Shown here: positions 17,514 to 26,021 of the stretch, in pieces
How the letters are laid out: each line of letters begins with the position of its first letter
Numbering within the stretch: the stretch's first letter is position 1
Source of the DNA: Bradyrhizobium diazoefficiens
GTDB lineage: Bacteria; Pseudomonadota; Alphaproteobacteria; Rhizobiales; Xanthobacteraceae
DNA: 64,000 bases
Reading direction: 5' to 3'
NCBI RefSeq assembly: GCF_018131015.1
Contig: NZ_JAFCJJ010000002.1
Coordinates: 372,001-436,000, forward strand
Made by a program: the position numbers and the translations under genes
The notes under the pieces: model-generated
What the model saw: only the letters and a program-made list of their open reading frames with translations
Database searches by the model: none
Told to the model about the DNA's origin: nothing

Positions 17514-18701
17514 CTACCGACTTGCCCAATTTGGCGTGGGGTACCGGGCCGCGGCCCCCAGCCCGTCGGGCCAGACCACAACCTGCTTTCCGTCCTGCCA
17601 CTGGATCGTCACGGCCTTCTGCCCGATCTGGAAACCGCGCTGATCGACCGCGAAGTCGCCGAGCACAGACTTCGTCTTGAGTGACAGGAGCGTGTCGCGG
17701 AGCTTTTCAGATTCGGTCGTGCCCGCCCGGCGCACGGCCTCGGCAAGAATCTGGCAGCCCGCATAAGAGTTGGCCGATTGAACAGCCGGAGCGCGGTTGA
17801 ATTCGTTTTGATACGCGGCCACGAATTCCGGATTGCCGGGATTTGGCAAGCTCGCATCCCAGAACGTCGCGCTATAAACAAATTCGGCGTCTGTCTGGAG
17901 CTGCTGATAAAATTCCGGGAGCAGGCCATAGGGCAAGCTGCTCATCATTTTGGTGTCGAAGTTCATTGTCCTCATTTGCCGGACAATCGCTACGAGGTCA
18001 TCGAGCCGCACGGATGCCGCGACCAGCAAGTCCGGAGCGGACTCCTGAACCGTCTTCAGTAGTGCAGAGAAATCGCGGGTGCCCATGGCATAGGTTTCGA
18101 ATGACACGACATTCAGGCCCATGCCCCTGGCGAGTTCGTTTGTGTTTTTCGCGACCGCCCTGGGCAGCAGCGCGTCCTGGTTGATGATCGCGACCTTCTT
18201 CAGTCCGTTGCGCGCAGCGAGGTCAAGCGCACCGGCGGCTGCCGAATCCACCGGCGCGAGCACCATGATCAGGTACTTGCGCCCCTTCTCCCAGATTGAG
18301 CTCGTTGCCGCGTTCGCCGCAACCATCACCTTGCGATACTTGTCGGGGATGTCGGCAACCGCTTCCGTGATGGCAGTGCCATAGGGGCCCAGAATCGCAT
18401 CAACCTTGTCCTCGGTAATCAGCCTCTCGTACAGACGCGCTGCTATCTTTTCGTCAGATTCGTCGTCGTAGATGAGGAATTCGACGGTCTTGCCGAGCAG
18501 GCCGCCTTGCGCGTTGAGGTGCTTCTGGCACAGCAGGTAGCCCTCTCTGCCATATCCACCTTGAACGGAGTAAGCCTTTCCAGTGATGGACATGGTGGCG
18601 CCGATTCGAAGCCGTTCGTGATCGGATCCTTGGGCGTGAGCGAAGTTCACACCGTGCAGTGAAACCAAGAAAGCGAGAATGATAACGCATGATCTGGCCA
18701 T
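17514..18701 (-). CDS. ABC transporter substrate-binding protein, branched-chain amino acid (LivJ/K) type
   Basis: This 395-aa periplasmic protein has a signal peptide (MARSCVIILAFLVSLHG, cleaved near AHA-QGS). The mature protein begins LRIGATMSITGKAYSVQGG and contains VEFLIYDDESDEKIAARLYE and DAILGPYGTAITEAVADIP, typical of periplasmic-binding-protein type I receptors. ATG 18701 has GGGAG upstream. No permease or ATPase gene adjoins it, so it is an orphan receptor that may share the liv transporter elsewhere. Ligand unknown. Confidence 0.88.
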   Translation of the reverse strand: MARSCVIILAFLVSLHGVNFAHAQGSDHERLRIGATMSITGKAYSVQGGYGREGYLLCQKHLNAQGGLLGKTVEFLIYDDESDEKIAARLYERLITEDKVDAILGPYGTAITEAVADIPDKYRKVMVAANAATSSIWEKGRKYLIMVLAPVDSAAAGALDLAARNGLKKVAIINQDALLPRAVAKNTNELARGMGLNVVSFETYAMGTRDFSALLKTVQESAPDLLVAASVRLDDLVAIVRQMRTMNFDTKMMSSLPYGLLPEFYQQLQTDAEFVYSATFWDASLPNPGNPEFVAAYQNEFNRAPAVQSANSYAGCQILAEAVRRAGTTESEKLRDTLLSLKTKSVLGDFAVDQRGFQIGQKAVTIQWQDGKQVVVWPDGLGAAARYPTPNWASR

Positions 18702-18832
18702 AGGAATTCTCCCAAGCCCGAGGTCGTCGCTTGGGCTACCAGTCTACGCCAATGCGTGCCGCCTTTGCGGTTTATTTCGACCGGCTTTGAATTCGGGTCG
18801 CTTTGCCCACCTTACGGACTGCGCATGCAGTC

Positions 18833-20005
18833 CTAGCCCGCCGGCATCCGCGTCTCGATCAGGCGCACCCAGAACGAGGCGCCGTGGCCCAAAATGTTGT
18901 CGTTGAAGACATAGGCCGGGTGGTGGCATTCGGGGCTGTCGCCCATGCCGACCAGGATCATCGCGCCGGGACGCGCTTCCAGCATGAAGGAGAAGTCCTC
19001 GGCGCCCATCATCGGCACGAACTTGTCGTTGACGCGCTCGGCGCCGACGATGTCGCGGGCGACGTCGGCGGCAAGGCCGGCCTCGCGCGCATGGTTCATC
19101 GTCACCGGATACATCCGCGTGTATTTGGTCTCGGCCGAGCCGCCATACGCGCGCGCGATGCTGTCGGCGACTTCGCCGATGCGGCGCTCGACGAGATCAC
19201 GCACCTCGGGATCGAGCGTGCGCACGGTGCCGCCGAGCTCGGCGACCTCCGGGATGATGTTGAAGGCCGTGCCGGAGTGAAATTGCGTGACCGAGATGAC
19301 GGCGGACTTGAGCGGATCGACATTGCGCGCGACGATCGACTGCAGCGCGTTGACGATCTGCGCGCCGATCAGCACGCTGTCGACCGCCTTGTGCGGGCCG
19401 GCGCCGGCATGGCCGCCCTTGCCGGTGATGGTGATCTGGATGTTGTCGGAGGAGGCGAGCATCGGCCCCGGGGTCGTCGCGAAATGGCCTTCGGCGAGGC
19501 CCGGCATGTTGTGCATGCCGTAGACCTCGTCGATGCTCCAGCGGCTCATCATCCCGTCGTCGACCATGGCCTTGCCGCCGCCGCCGCCTTCCTCGGCGGG
19601 CTGGAAGATCATGACCGCGGTGCCGTCGAAATTGCGCGTCTCGGCGAGGTATTTGGCGGCGCCGAGCAGCATGGCGGTGTGGCCGTCATGGCCGCAGGCG
19701 TGCATCTTGCCGGGGACCTTCGAGGCGTAGGGCACGCCCGAGGTTTCCATGATCGGCAGCGCGTCCATGTCGGCGCGCAGGCCGACGGTCTTGCCGGAGG
19801 CCGACTTGCGGCCGCGGATCACGCCGACGACGCCGGTACGGCCGATGCCCGTCACCACCTCGTCGCAGCCGAACTCGCGCAAGCGGTCGGCGACGATGCC
19901 GGCGGTGCGGTGGACCTCGTAGAGCAGCTCCGGGTTCTCGTGGAAGTCATGGCGCCAGGCGGCCATTTCGTCGGAGAGGGCGGCGATGCGATTGACGATG
20001 GGCAT
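18833..20005 (-). CDS. M20 family amidohydrolase (hippurate hydrolase/aminoacylase type)
   Basis: This 390-aa di-metal hydrolase removes acyl groups from amino acids. Motifs are WRHDFHENPELLYEVHRTA, GLRADMDALPI, GKMHACGHDGHTAMLLGAA (metal ligands), FQPAEEGGGGGKAMVDDG and GAEDFSFMLEARPG. ATG 20005 gives the family N-terminus MPIVNRIAALSDE; the frame extends to 20059 without support. It lies upstream of nothing obviously related; purB precedes it on the same strand with a 74-bp gap. Confidence 0.93.
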   Translation of the reverse strand: MPIVNRIAALSDEMAAWRHDFHENPELLYEVHRTAGIVADRLREFGCDEVVTGIGRTGVVGVIRGRKSASGKTVGLRADMDALPIMETSGVPYASKVPGKMHACGHDGHTAMLLGAAKYLAETRNFDGTAVMIFQPAEEGGGGGKAMVDDGMMSRWSIDEVYGMHNMPGLAEGHFATTPGPMLASSDNIQITITGKGGHAGAGPHKAVDSVLIGAQIVNALQSIVARNVDPLKSAVISVTQFHSGTAFNIIPEVAELGGTVRTLDPEVRDLVERRIGEVADSIARAYGGSAETKYTRMYPVTMNHAREAGLAADVARDIVGAERVNDKFVPMMGAEDFSFMLEARPGAMILVGMGDSPECHHPAYVFNDNILGHGASFWVRLIETRMPAG

Positions 20006-20079
20006 GGGGCGAATCCGTTTTTGTTTTGTACATGGCTTCCCGGGTATCGCTGCACTCACCCGGACTACGGCAGCGGCGC

Positions 20080-21387
20080 TCAGCTCTCGCCAAACACGCG
20101 CTTGAAGATCGTGTCGACGTGCTTGAGGTGATAGCCGAGGTCGAACTGCTCCTCGATCTCGGCGTCGCTCAGGTACTTCTTCACCTCCGCGTCCTTCTTG
20201 AGGAGCTGCAGGAAGTCGCCTTCGCCGCGCCAGACCGGCATGGCGTTGCGCTGCACCAGCTTGTAGGCGTCCTCGCGGCTCGCGCCTTTCTGTGTCAGCG
20301 CCAGCAGCACGCGCTGGGAATGTACCAGACCGCCGAGGCGGTCGAGGTTCTTCTGCATGTTGGCGGGATACACCAGCAGCTTGTCGATCAGGCCGGCGAG
20401 CCGCACCAGCGCGAAATCGAGCGTCACGGTCGCATCGGGGCCGATCATGCGCTCGGCCGAAGAGTGCGAGATGTCGCGCTCGTGCCAGAGCACGACGTTT
20501 TCCAGCGCCGGCGTCACATAGGCGCGCACCATGCGGGACAGGCCGGTGAGGTTTTCCGACAGCACTGGGTTGCGCTTGTGCGGCATCGCGGACGAGCCCT
20601 TCTGGCCTTCGGAGAAGAACTCCTCGGCCTCCAGCACCTCGGTGCGCTGCATGTGGCGGATCTCGACCGCGATGCGCTCGACAGAGGCTGCGATCACGCC
20701 GAGCACCGAGAAATACATCGCATGGCGATCGCGCGGGATCACCTGCGTCGAGATCGGCTCGGGCACGAGCCCCATGGCCTTCGCGACATGCTCTTCGACG
20801 CGCGGATCGATCTGCGCGAAGGTGCCGACGGCGCCGGAGATGGCGCAGGTCGCGACTTCCTTGCGCGCCGCGATCAGGCGCTCTTTGGCGCGCGAGAACT
20901 CGGCATAGGCGAAGGCAAGCTTGAGGCCGAAGGTGACCGGCTCGGCATGGATGCCGTGGCTGCGGCCGATGGTGGGCGTCATCTTGTGCTCGAAGGCGCG
21001 CTTCTTCAGCGCGGCCAGAACCTTGTCGAGGTCGGCGAGCAAAAGGTCGGCGGCGCGGGTGAGCTGGACGTTGAGGCAGGTGTCGAGCACGTCGGAGGAG
21101 GTCATGCCCTGGTGCACGAAGCGCGCCTCGGGGCCGACGATCTCGGCGAGGTGGGTGAGGAAGGCGATCACGTCGTGCTTGGTCTCACGCTCGATCTCGT
21201 CGATGCGGGCGACGTCGAAGGTTGCGTTTTTGGCCTTGGCCCAGACCGTCCTGGCGGCCTCCTTGGGGATCGTGCCGAGCTCGGCCAGCGCGTCCGCCGC
21301 ATGCGCCTCGATCTCGAACCAGATCTTGAACCTTGTCTGCGGCTCCCAGATCGAGGCCATTTCCGGACGGGTATAGCGGGGGATCAT
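20080..21387 (-). CDS. purB: Adenylosuccinate lyase
   Basis: This 435-aa enzyme acts twice in purine synthesis, splitting SAICAR and adenylosuccinate to release fumarate. It begins MIPRYTRPEMASIWEPQTRF, contains FVHQGMTSSDVLDT and TIGRSHGIHAEPVTFG (active-site His), and carries the fumarase/lyase signature GSSAMPHKRNPVLSENL. ATG 21387 is preferred over the extension to 21438 because it gives the conserved N-terminus and has TGGAG upstream. Confidence 0.97.
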   Translation of the reverse strand: MIPRYTRPEMASIWEPQTRFKIWFEIEAHAADALAELGTIPKEAARTVWAKAKNATFDVARIDEIERETKHDVIAFLTHLAEIVGPEARFVHQGMTSSDVLDTCLNVQLTRAADLLLADLDKVLAALKKRAFEHKMTPTIGRSHGIHAEPVTFGLKLAFAYAEFSRAKERLIAARKEVATCAISGAVGTFAQIDPRVEEHVAKAMGLVPEPISTQVIPRDRHAMYFSVLGVIAASVERIAVEIRHMQRTEVLEAEEFFSEGQKGSSAMPHKRNPVLSENLTGLSRMVRAYVTPALENVVLWHERDISHSSAERMIGPDATVTLDFALVRLAGLIDKLLVYPANMQKNLDRLGGLVHSQRVLLALTQKGASREDAYKLVQRNAMPVWRGEGDFLQLLKKDAEVKKYLSDAEIEEQFDLGYHLKHVDTIFKRVFGES

Positions 21388-21566
21388 TCTGACGGCTCCA
21401 GGAAGGCGGGCGGGCGGCCCAAGGGGCGCACCGGCCAAAATACTTTTTACGCCGCGATTTAGCAGAGCGGGGAGAGCGAAACAAACGATCGGACTGAGCC
21501 GGCGGGGGATATGACGGGGATCAAACCCACGAGCTATCCGGGGGGCTGTTGCCTCAACAATCGACT

Positions 21567-21609
21567 GTCAATCACGGATGATTGACTGACAGATATTGAA
21601 ATCTGTCAG
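21567..21609. promoter_or_regulatory. Two adjoining perfect dyads, candidate regulator binding sites
   Basis: The first dyad is GTCAATCA-CGGA-TGATTGAC (21567-21586). The second is CTGACAGAT-ATTGAA-ATCTGTCAG (21586-21609); they share one base. Neither is followed by a T-run. The 8-mer TGACTGAC at 21583-21590 is identical to the half-site of the perfect palindrome in front of the CecR-like gene at 57337. I infer a repressor site, target gene unknown. Confidence 0.45.
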
Positions 21610-21747
21610 CCAGACATGTATATCCGTTCTCGGACGCGCCGATTGGGCGTTCCGCGGCCCCCACGGGGAGCCCGAGGTTCGTAACAGATGCGGATCGAGG
21701 GGCGTAAATCCGGGTGGAAACCGTGGTTGGTATGGAGACTTGAGACA

Positions 21748-21840
21748 ATGACGACCGAAATCATCAGCTCGATTGGACACTGGCTCAATTTGCTGGTTGC
21801 GCGCCAGATCGCGGCGCAGGCTGCAAAACTGCCTCATTAA
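21748..21840 (+). CDS. Possible 30-aa small protein
   Basis: ATG 21748 opens a 30-codon frame reading MTTEIISSIGHWLNLLVAR and ending in KLPH. GGAG stands about ten bases upstream and the predicted peptide would form one amphipathic helix. The frame ends just before a dispersed repeat. Without comparison to relatives it may be chance; it is listed because it is the best candidate in this gap. Confidence 0.3.
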   Translation: MTTEIISSIGHWLNLLVARQIAAQAAKLPH

Positions 21841-21845
21841 GATTT

Positions 21846-21894
21846 GAGCATGATCCGGTCGGAAAGCCACGACACGTCTTTCCCGACCATGCTC
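21846..21894. repeat. Dispersed palindromic repeat (GAGCATGATCCGGTCGGAAAG type)
   Basis: GAGCATGATCCGGTCGGAAAG pairs imperfectly with CTTTCCCGACCATGCTC across an 11-base loop. It resembles in its ends, but not in its core, the elements at 9427 and 32636. It belongs to the set of intergenic palindromic repeats typical of Bradyrhizobium. Confidence 0.75.
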
Positions 21895-21983
21895 TAAAGG
21901 CGAGTGCCTTCCGAAGCGGCCGATAGGGGCGTTTCGGAAGGCACGGATCGCCGGAGAAAATCAAACGGGAGCAAGGTGTTGGC

Positions 21984-22571
21984 ATGAATGAAGCCGTTGT
22001 CTTGACGCCGGAGCGGATCCTCGAGGTCACCGAGGACGTGCTGAGGCGCTACGGTCTTGCCAAGGCCACCGTGGTTGACGTCGCCCGTGCGCTGGATGTG
22101 AGCCATGGCAGCGTCTACCGCCATTTTCCGAGCAAGGCCTCGCTGCGCGAGGCGGTCGCCAAGCGCTGGCTCGACCGGATGGATGTGCCATTGCGCAAGA
22201 TCGCCGAGGAGCAGGGCCCGGCTCCGGATCGGCTGGATCGCTGGCTGCGCACGCTGTTCGCCGCCAAGCGTTCGCGCGTCCTCGACGACCCCGAGATGTT
22301 CCAGACCTATCTGACGCTGGCGCGGGAAGCCTGCGCGACCGTCCGCTGTCACAAGGACGCGATGATCGACCAGGTCGCGGCTATCCTGACCGACGGTGTG
22401 AAGCAGGGCGCGTTCGAAATCGGTGACACCAAGGCGACCGCGCGCGCGATTTTCGAGGCCACGACGCGCTTCCATCATCCCGCCCATGCCGACGAGTGGA
22501 AGGACGCCGATCTCTCCGCCCGCATCGATGCGACGCTGGCGCTGCTGCTGCGCGGGCTGAAGGCGGGATAG
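21984..22571 (+). CDS. TetR family transcriptional regulator
   Basis: This 195-aa protein has the TetR helix-turn-helix at about residues 25-60 (KATVVDVARALDVSHGSVYR followed by HFPSKASLREAV) and a helical ligand-binding C-terminal domain containing TLAREACATVRCHKDAM. ATG 21984 follows GGGAGCAAGG. Its target is unknown; the dyads at 21567-21609 lie in the same intergenic gap, 375 bp upstream, and are one candidate. A convergent small gene lies 25 bp downstream. Confidence 0.92.
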   Translation: MNEAVVLTPERILEVTEDVLRRYGLAKATVVDVARALDVSHGSVYRHFPSKASLREAVAKRWLDRMDVPLRKIAEEQGPAPDRLDRWLRTLFAAKRSRVLDDPEMFQTYLTLAREACATVRCHKDAMIDQVAAILTDGVKQGAFEIGDTKATARAIFEATTRFHHPAHADEWKDADLSARIDATLALLLRGLKAG

Positions 22572-22596
22572 ATCGCTTCGCGTTCAACGTGCTAAC

Positions 22597-22896
22597 TCAA
22601 CTCCGTGCCTTGTGCAGCAGGGCACCATCGTGAGAAGGCGACGCCGCGCGCCTTCGCGCGTGAAAAGCGGGGTCGGACGCCGGCACGACCGGCGGACTCT
22701 CCGGATACGCACTGACTGCGATTTCGACGGCGTCCTTCGACCGCTTCCGCAGGCGGTGGAATGTCAGCTCATGATCGAGCGTGGGGCAGTGGAAGTGGAC
22801 GACCGCAGTGTCCGGCAGGCGGCAAAGTTGGTCGATAAGCTCGCCGACGGTGATGATGTGGGGATGGGCGACAGTCTTGTGATGACCCTTACTCAT
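22597..22896 (-). CDS. Hypothetical small protein (99 aa)
   Basis: The protein begins MSKGHHKTVAHPHIITVGEL and contains LIDQLCRLPDTAVVHFHCPT, LDHELTFHRLRKRSKD and a Pro/Ala/Arg-rich tail. No family is recognised. AAGGAG lies ten bases upstream of ATG 22896, and the first 60 residues look like a real folded segment, while the tail looks less constrained. It lies between a TetR gene and a two-component system. Confidence 0.55.
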   Translation of the reverse strand: MSKGHHKTVAHPHIITVGELIDQLCRLPDTAVVHFHCPTLDHELTFHRLRKRSKDAVEIAVSAYPESPPVVPASDPAFHARRRAASPSHDGALLHKARS

Positions 22897-23001
22897 GACG
22901 TTCTGCTCCTTCGCTCCGCTATCAACCGGAACGGGAGCGTCTCCGTTCCAATCCGCCCGACAGATTGAAGGGCTTGGCTGAAGAGAAAAGCAGCCCTGCT
23001 G

Positions 23002-23655
23002 CTAGATCCGCGTCAACCCGCACGTCGCCGCCAGCCGCACAAGCTGTGCATCGGTGCGCGCGCCGGTCTTGGTCTTGATCAGATAGTGGTAGTTCTGGAC
23101 CGTCTTGACGCTGAGATTGAGGTGCGCCGCGATCTCCTCGGTGGTGGCGCCGCCGGCGAACTGCTGCAGGATCTCGATCTCGCGCTCGCCCAGTTGGTCG
23201 AGCGCCGAGCCGGCCGGCGACAGGCTGTCCTCGGCCAGCACATGGGCGATGTCGTCGCTCATGGCGCGCTCGCCGCGGGCGATACTGCGGATCGCGTTCA
23301 CGACCGCGGAGGGCGCGCTGCTCTTGGTGACGAAGCCGGAGGCGCCGGCGCTGAAGGCTGCCTTCACCAGGACGGCCTCGTTGTGCATGGTGAAGACCAG
23401 GATGCGGGCCCGGGGATTGCGCGCGCGGATGTTGCGGATCGCCTCGAGCCCGCTGGCACCGGGCATCGAGATGTCCATCACGACGACGTCGGGATCATGC
23501 GTCTTGAAGGCGCCGTAGGCATCCGCGGCGTTGTCGGCCTCGGCCACGACGTGGAGATCGCCCTGGCTTTCCAGCACGCGCCGGTAGCCCTGGCGCACGA
23601 TCGGATGGTCGTCGACCAGCAGCACGGAGATACCTGTTGCCGCAACCTCGCTCAT
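23002..23655 (-). CDS. NarL/FixJ family response regulator
   Basis: This 217-aa protein has a receiver domain with acidic pair Asp15-Asp16 (VLLVDDHPIVRQG), phospho-acceptor Asp61 (VVVMDISMPGASGLEAI) and a LuxR-type DNA-binding domain near residues 150-215 (LGEREIEILQQFAGGATTEE, then LNLSVKTVQNYHYLIKTKTG). The start is ATG 23655, seven bases after the stop of the histidine kinase gene, so kinase and regulator form one operon. Confidence 0.94.
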   Translation of the reverse strand: MSEVAATGISVLLVDDHPIVRQGYRRVLESQGDLHVVAEADNAADAYGAFKTHDPDVVVMDISMPGASGLEAIRNIRARNPRARILVFTMHNEAVLVKAAFSAGASGFVTKSSAPSAVVNAIRSIARGERAMSDDIAHVLAEDSLSPAGSALDQLGEREIEILQQFAGGATTEEIAAHLNLSVKTVQNYHYLIKTKTGARTDAQLVRLAATCGLTRI

Positions 23656-23662
23656 CTCTGCC

Positions 23663-25033
23663 TCACGCGGCGAGCGGGATGGTGGCGGCAACGCTCAGGC
23701 CGCGCTTTGCGGGCAGGATCGCCAGCGACCCGCCGGCGGCCGCGACCCGCTCGCGGATGCCGGTGAGGCCGAAGCCGGCCGACTGCGCCACCCGTGCCGC
23801 ATCGCCCCCGCCATCGTCCTCGACCCGGATCAGAAGGGCGTCGTCCTCGCCAGCACGCCGCTCGACATGCAACGAGATCTCGCGTGCCGCGCCGTGGCGC
23901 AGCGCGTTGGTCAGGCATTCCTGGGCCACGCGGTAGGCGGTGGTGGCGGCCGCGCCGCTGATGTCGGCCAGATCGCCCCTGAGGTCGAGCTGGATCGTCG
24001 GCCGCGCCGCGCTCTGCGAGCGCCAGCTGTCGACGAGGTTGACCAGGCTCGCCTCGAGCCCGAGCTCCTCGGGCAGCGGATTGCGCAGCCGTTTCAGCGC
24101 ATCGCGCAGCGAGGCCATCAGATGATGGGTGGCCTGCGAGATCATGCGCGCGTCCTGCGCAATGCCGTTTTCCGCCTTGTCCTTCGCGCTCGCCGTCTCG
24201 ATCGTGGTGGCGAAGGCGAGGATGGCGGAGAGGTTTTGCCCGAACTCGTCATGCAGCTCGCGGGCAAGCGCGCGGCGCTCGTCGTCGCGGATCTCGATCA
24301 GGCGCCGCGTCAGCGTCACGCGCTGCTCGGTCGCTTCTTCCAGCCGGCCGCCGAGCGCATCGACCGCGCCGCCGATCATGGCAAGCTCCATGGAGCGGAA
24401 GCGCGGCAGCTCCGTGCGATACTGGCCGCGGGCCATCCGCTGCAACGCGGTGACGATCGCGCGCGCCGGCGCCAGGGCATGCGCGATCGCAAGCGAGGCG
24501 AGCAGCGCAATCGCCGCCGCCATCAGCAGCGCGACGTCGATCACGTTGAGGACATATTCCCAGGCGAGCGAGATCGCGGCCGCTTTGTCCGGGGTCGCGA
24601 CGACCGTCCCGGCGGAAGCGGCCCGCGGACTGACCGGCCGCACCACCTCGGCGTGGTTGCCGAGGAACGTCGGCACGATGGCTGCGAACCAGCGCGGCGG
24701 CGTCTTGCCAAGCCCCTCGCTCTGGCCGCAGAGCGGCTTTTCGAATGCGGTGGCCGGCTGGAACTCGACGCAGACGCCGGGCGAGATCAGCTTCATCGTC
24801 TCCAGCGTGCGCCAGTCCGGAACCGGCAGCAGATGCTCGCGTGTTCTGCTGCTGCGCAACAAAAACTCGTGCCAGTACAGCGCTCCCAGCGCCTGCGCCA
24901 CGCGCTGCGCGGAGGCTGCCGTTGCCCGGTCGACGCTGCGATAGGCGTCGAACGTGGCCCATAGGGCGGCGGCGCCGAGGCACAGGGCCACGATGAGAAG
25001 CAAACGGGCGACTAGCTGAAGCACGAGGCGCAT
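23663..25033 (-). CDS. NarX/UhpB-type membrane sensor histidine kinase
   Basis: This 456-aa kinase has one membrane helix near residues 5-28, a periplasmic domain (about 30-155, with Cys88 and Cys102 that could pair), a second helix near 162-185, a HAMP-like linker, then a HisKA_3 dimerisation helix with the phospho-acceptor His261 (RRALARELHDEFGQNLSAI) and an HATPase domain (RVAQECLTNALRHGA, RVEDDGGGD, GFGLTGIRERV). ATG 25033 is preceded by GGAGGTGAT, an excellent ribosome binding site. The signal is unknown. It is co-transcribed with the downstream regulator. Confidence 0.93.
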   Translation of the reverse strand: MRLVLQLVARLLLIVALCLGAAALWATFDAYRSVDRATAASAQRVAQALGALYWHEFLLRSSRTREHLLPVPDWRTLETMKLISPGVCVEFQPATAFEKPLCGQSEGLGKTPPRWFAAIVPTFLGNHAEVVRPVSPRAASAGTVVATPDKAAAISLAWEYVLNVIDVALLMAAAIALLASLAIAHALAPARAIVTALQRMARGQYRTELPRFRSMELAMIGGAVDALGGRLEEATEQRVTLTRRLIEIRDDERRALARELHDEFGQNLSAILAFATTIETASAKDKAENGIAQDARMISQATHHLMASLRDALKRLRNPLPEELGLEASLVNLVDSWRSQSAARPTIQLDLRGDLADISGAAATTAYRVAQECLTNALRHGAAREISLHVERRAGEDDALLIRVEDDGGGDAARVAQSAGFGLTGIRERVAAAGGSLAILPAKRGLSVAATIPLAA

Positions 25034-25235
25034 GCGATCACCTCCGACGTTTGGTAAGCTTGAGCCTAACAACGCCGCCGCGCGTTGCCAATTGCGGCGA
25101 ACGGCAGGATCGCGGCTCGGGCAAATTTCCCAGGCCGGATTGGGCATCGGTCTTTGGACCGGGCGCGGCGGCTTTGATCTAATCGGCCGGCAATCCTTGC
25201 GGGGCCGATCTCTGTCAGGCCGGGAGCAGTGAAGC

Positions 25236-26021
25236 ATGAGTTCGATGACGATGGGACCGATGGCGCGCCGACCGGCCGACCCGTCCGAGCGCAGCGCGCT
25301 GCTGTTCTGGATGATCTTCACCGGGCTTTCGATCTTCGCGGTCGTCCTGTTGTGGCGCTTCGGCCTGATCCGCCTGATGCTGACCTCGGACCGGACCTAC
25401 ATTTCGAGCGTGATCGCGGCGCTCTATGTGCTCACCTGCGGCCACTGCTTTCTGCGCACAAGGGCGATCGCCCGCGAGGGCGCCGCGGCGCGGCGCTGCC
25501 GCGCGATCCTCGCCGCGTCCGACGGCGCCAAGGCGCTCGACGCAAGCCCGACCGCGCTGCCGCGCGGCCTGGTGCGCGATCACATCGACAGCCTGGTGAC
25601 CAAGGCGGCCGCGCAGGACTACCGGGCGGTCGACCAGACGCTGCTGCTGCGAAACCTGGCTGATCGCCTGCGCGGCTCCAACGGGTTCGGCGCCTTCGTA
25701 TCCGACACGCTGATGAAGCTCGGCCTGCTCGGCACCATCATCGGCTTCATCATCATGCTGGCGCCGATCGCAGGGCTCGACGCCGCCGACAAGGTGGCGA
25801 TGCGCTCCTCGATGGGGCTGATGAGCGACGGCATGGCGGTGGCGATGTACACGACGCTGGCCGGCCTCGTCGGCTCGATCCTGATCCGCATCCAGTATTA
25901 CATGCTCGATGCCGCGACCCAGTCCGTGTTCTCGGATGCCGTGGTGCTGACCGAAACCTATGTGACGCCGGTGCTGGAGCGCAAGGGTTCTGAAATCAAG
26001 GGTGCCGGAACGCCGTCATGA
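25236..26021 (+). CDS. MotA/TolQ/ExbB proton-channel family protein
   Basis: This 261-aa membrane protein has helices near residues 22-45 (LFWMIFTGLSIFAVVLLW), 57-75, 160-182 and 200-225. The last two carry the family signature: KLGLLGTIIGFIIMLAPIAG and DGMAVAMYTTLAGLVGSIL. Members form proton-driven stators with a single-pass partner (ExbD, TolR, MotB). No such partner is next to it; instead the next gene, overlapping by four bases, encodes a different single-pass protein. It heads a three-gene operon (25236-27302). The load driven by the channel is unknown. Confidence 0.85.
   Translation: MSSMTMGPMARRPADPSERSALLFWMIFTGLSIFAVVLLWRFGLIRLMLTSDRTYISSVIAALYVLTCGHCFLRTRAIAREGAAARRCRAILAASDGAKALDASPTALPRGLVRDHIDSLVTKAAAQDYRAVDQTLLLRNLADRLRGSNGFGAFVSDTLMKLGLLGTIIGFIIMLAPIAGLDAADKVAMRSSMGLMSDGMAVAMYTTLAGLVGSILIRIQYYMLDAATQSVFSDAVVLTETYVTPVLERKGSEIKGAGTPS

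Larger units (their letters stand above)
21388..21983. other. Gene-poor gap between purB and a TetR gene
   Basis: This 596-bp stretch holds no protein of recognisable family. It contains a pair of adjoining perfect dyads (21567-21609), a possible 30-codon ORF (21748-21840) and a dispersed palindromic repeat (21846-21894). Its base composition is less GC-rich than its neighbours. The purB promoter must lie at its left end and the tetR promoter at its right end. Confidence 0.6.
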
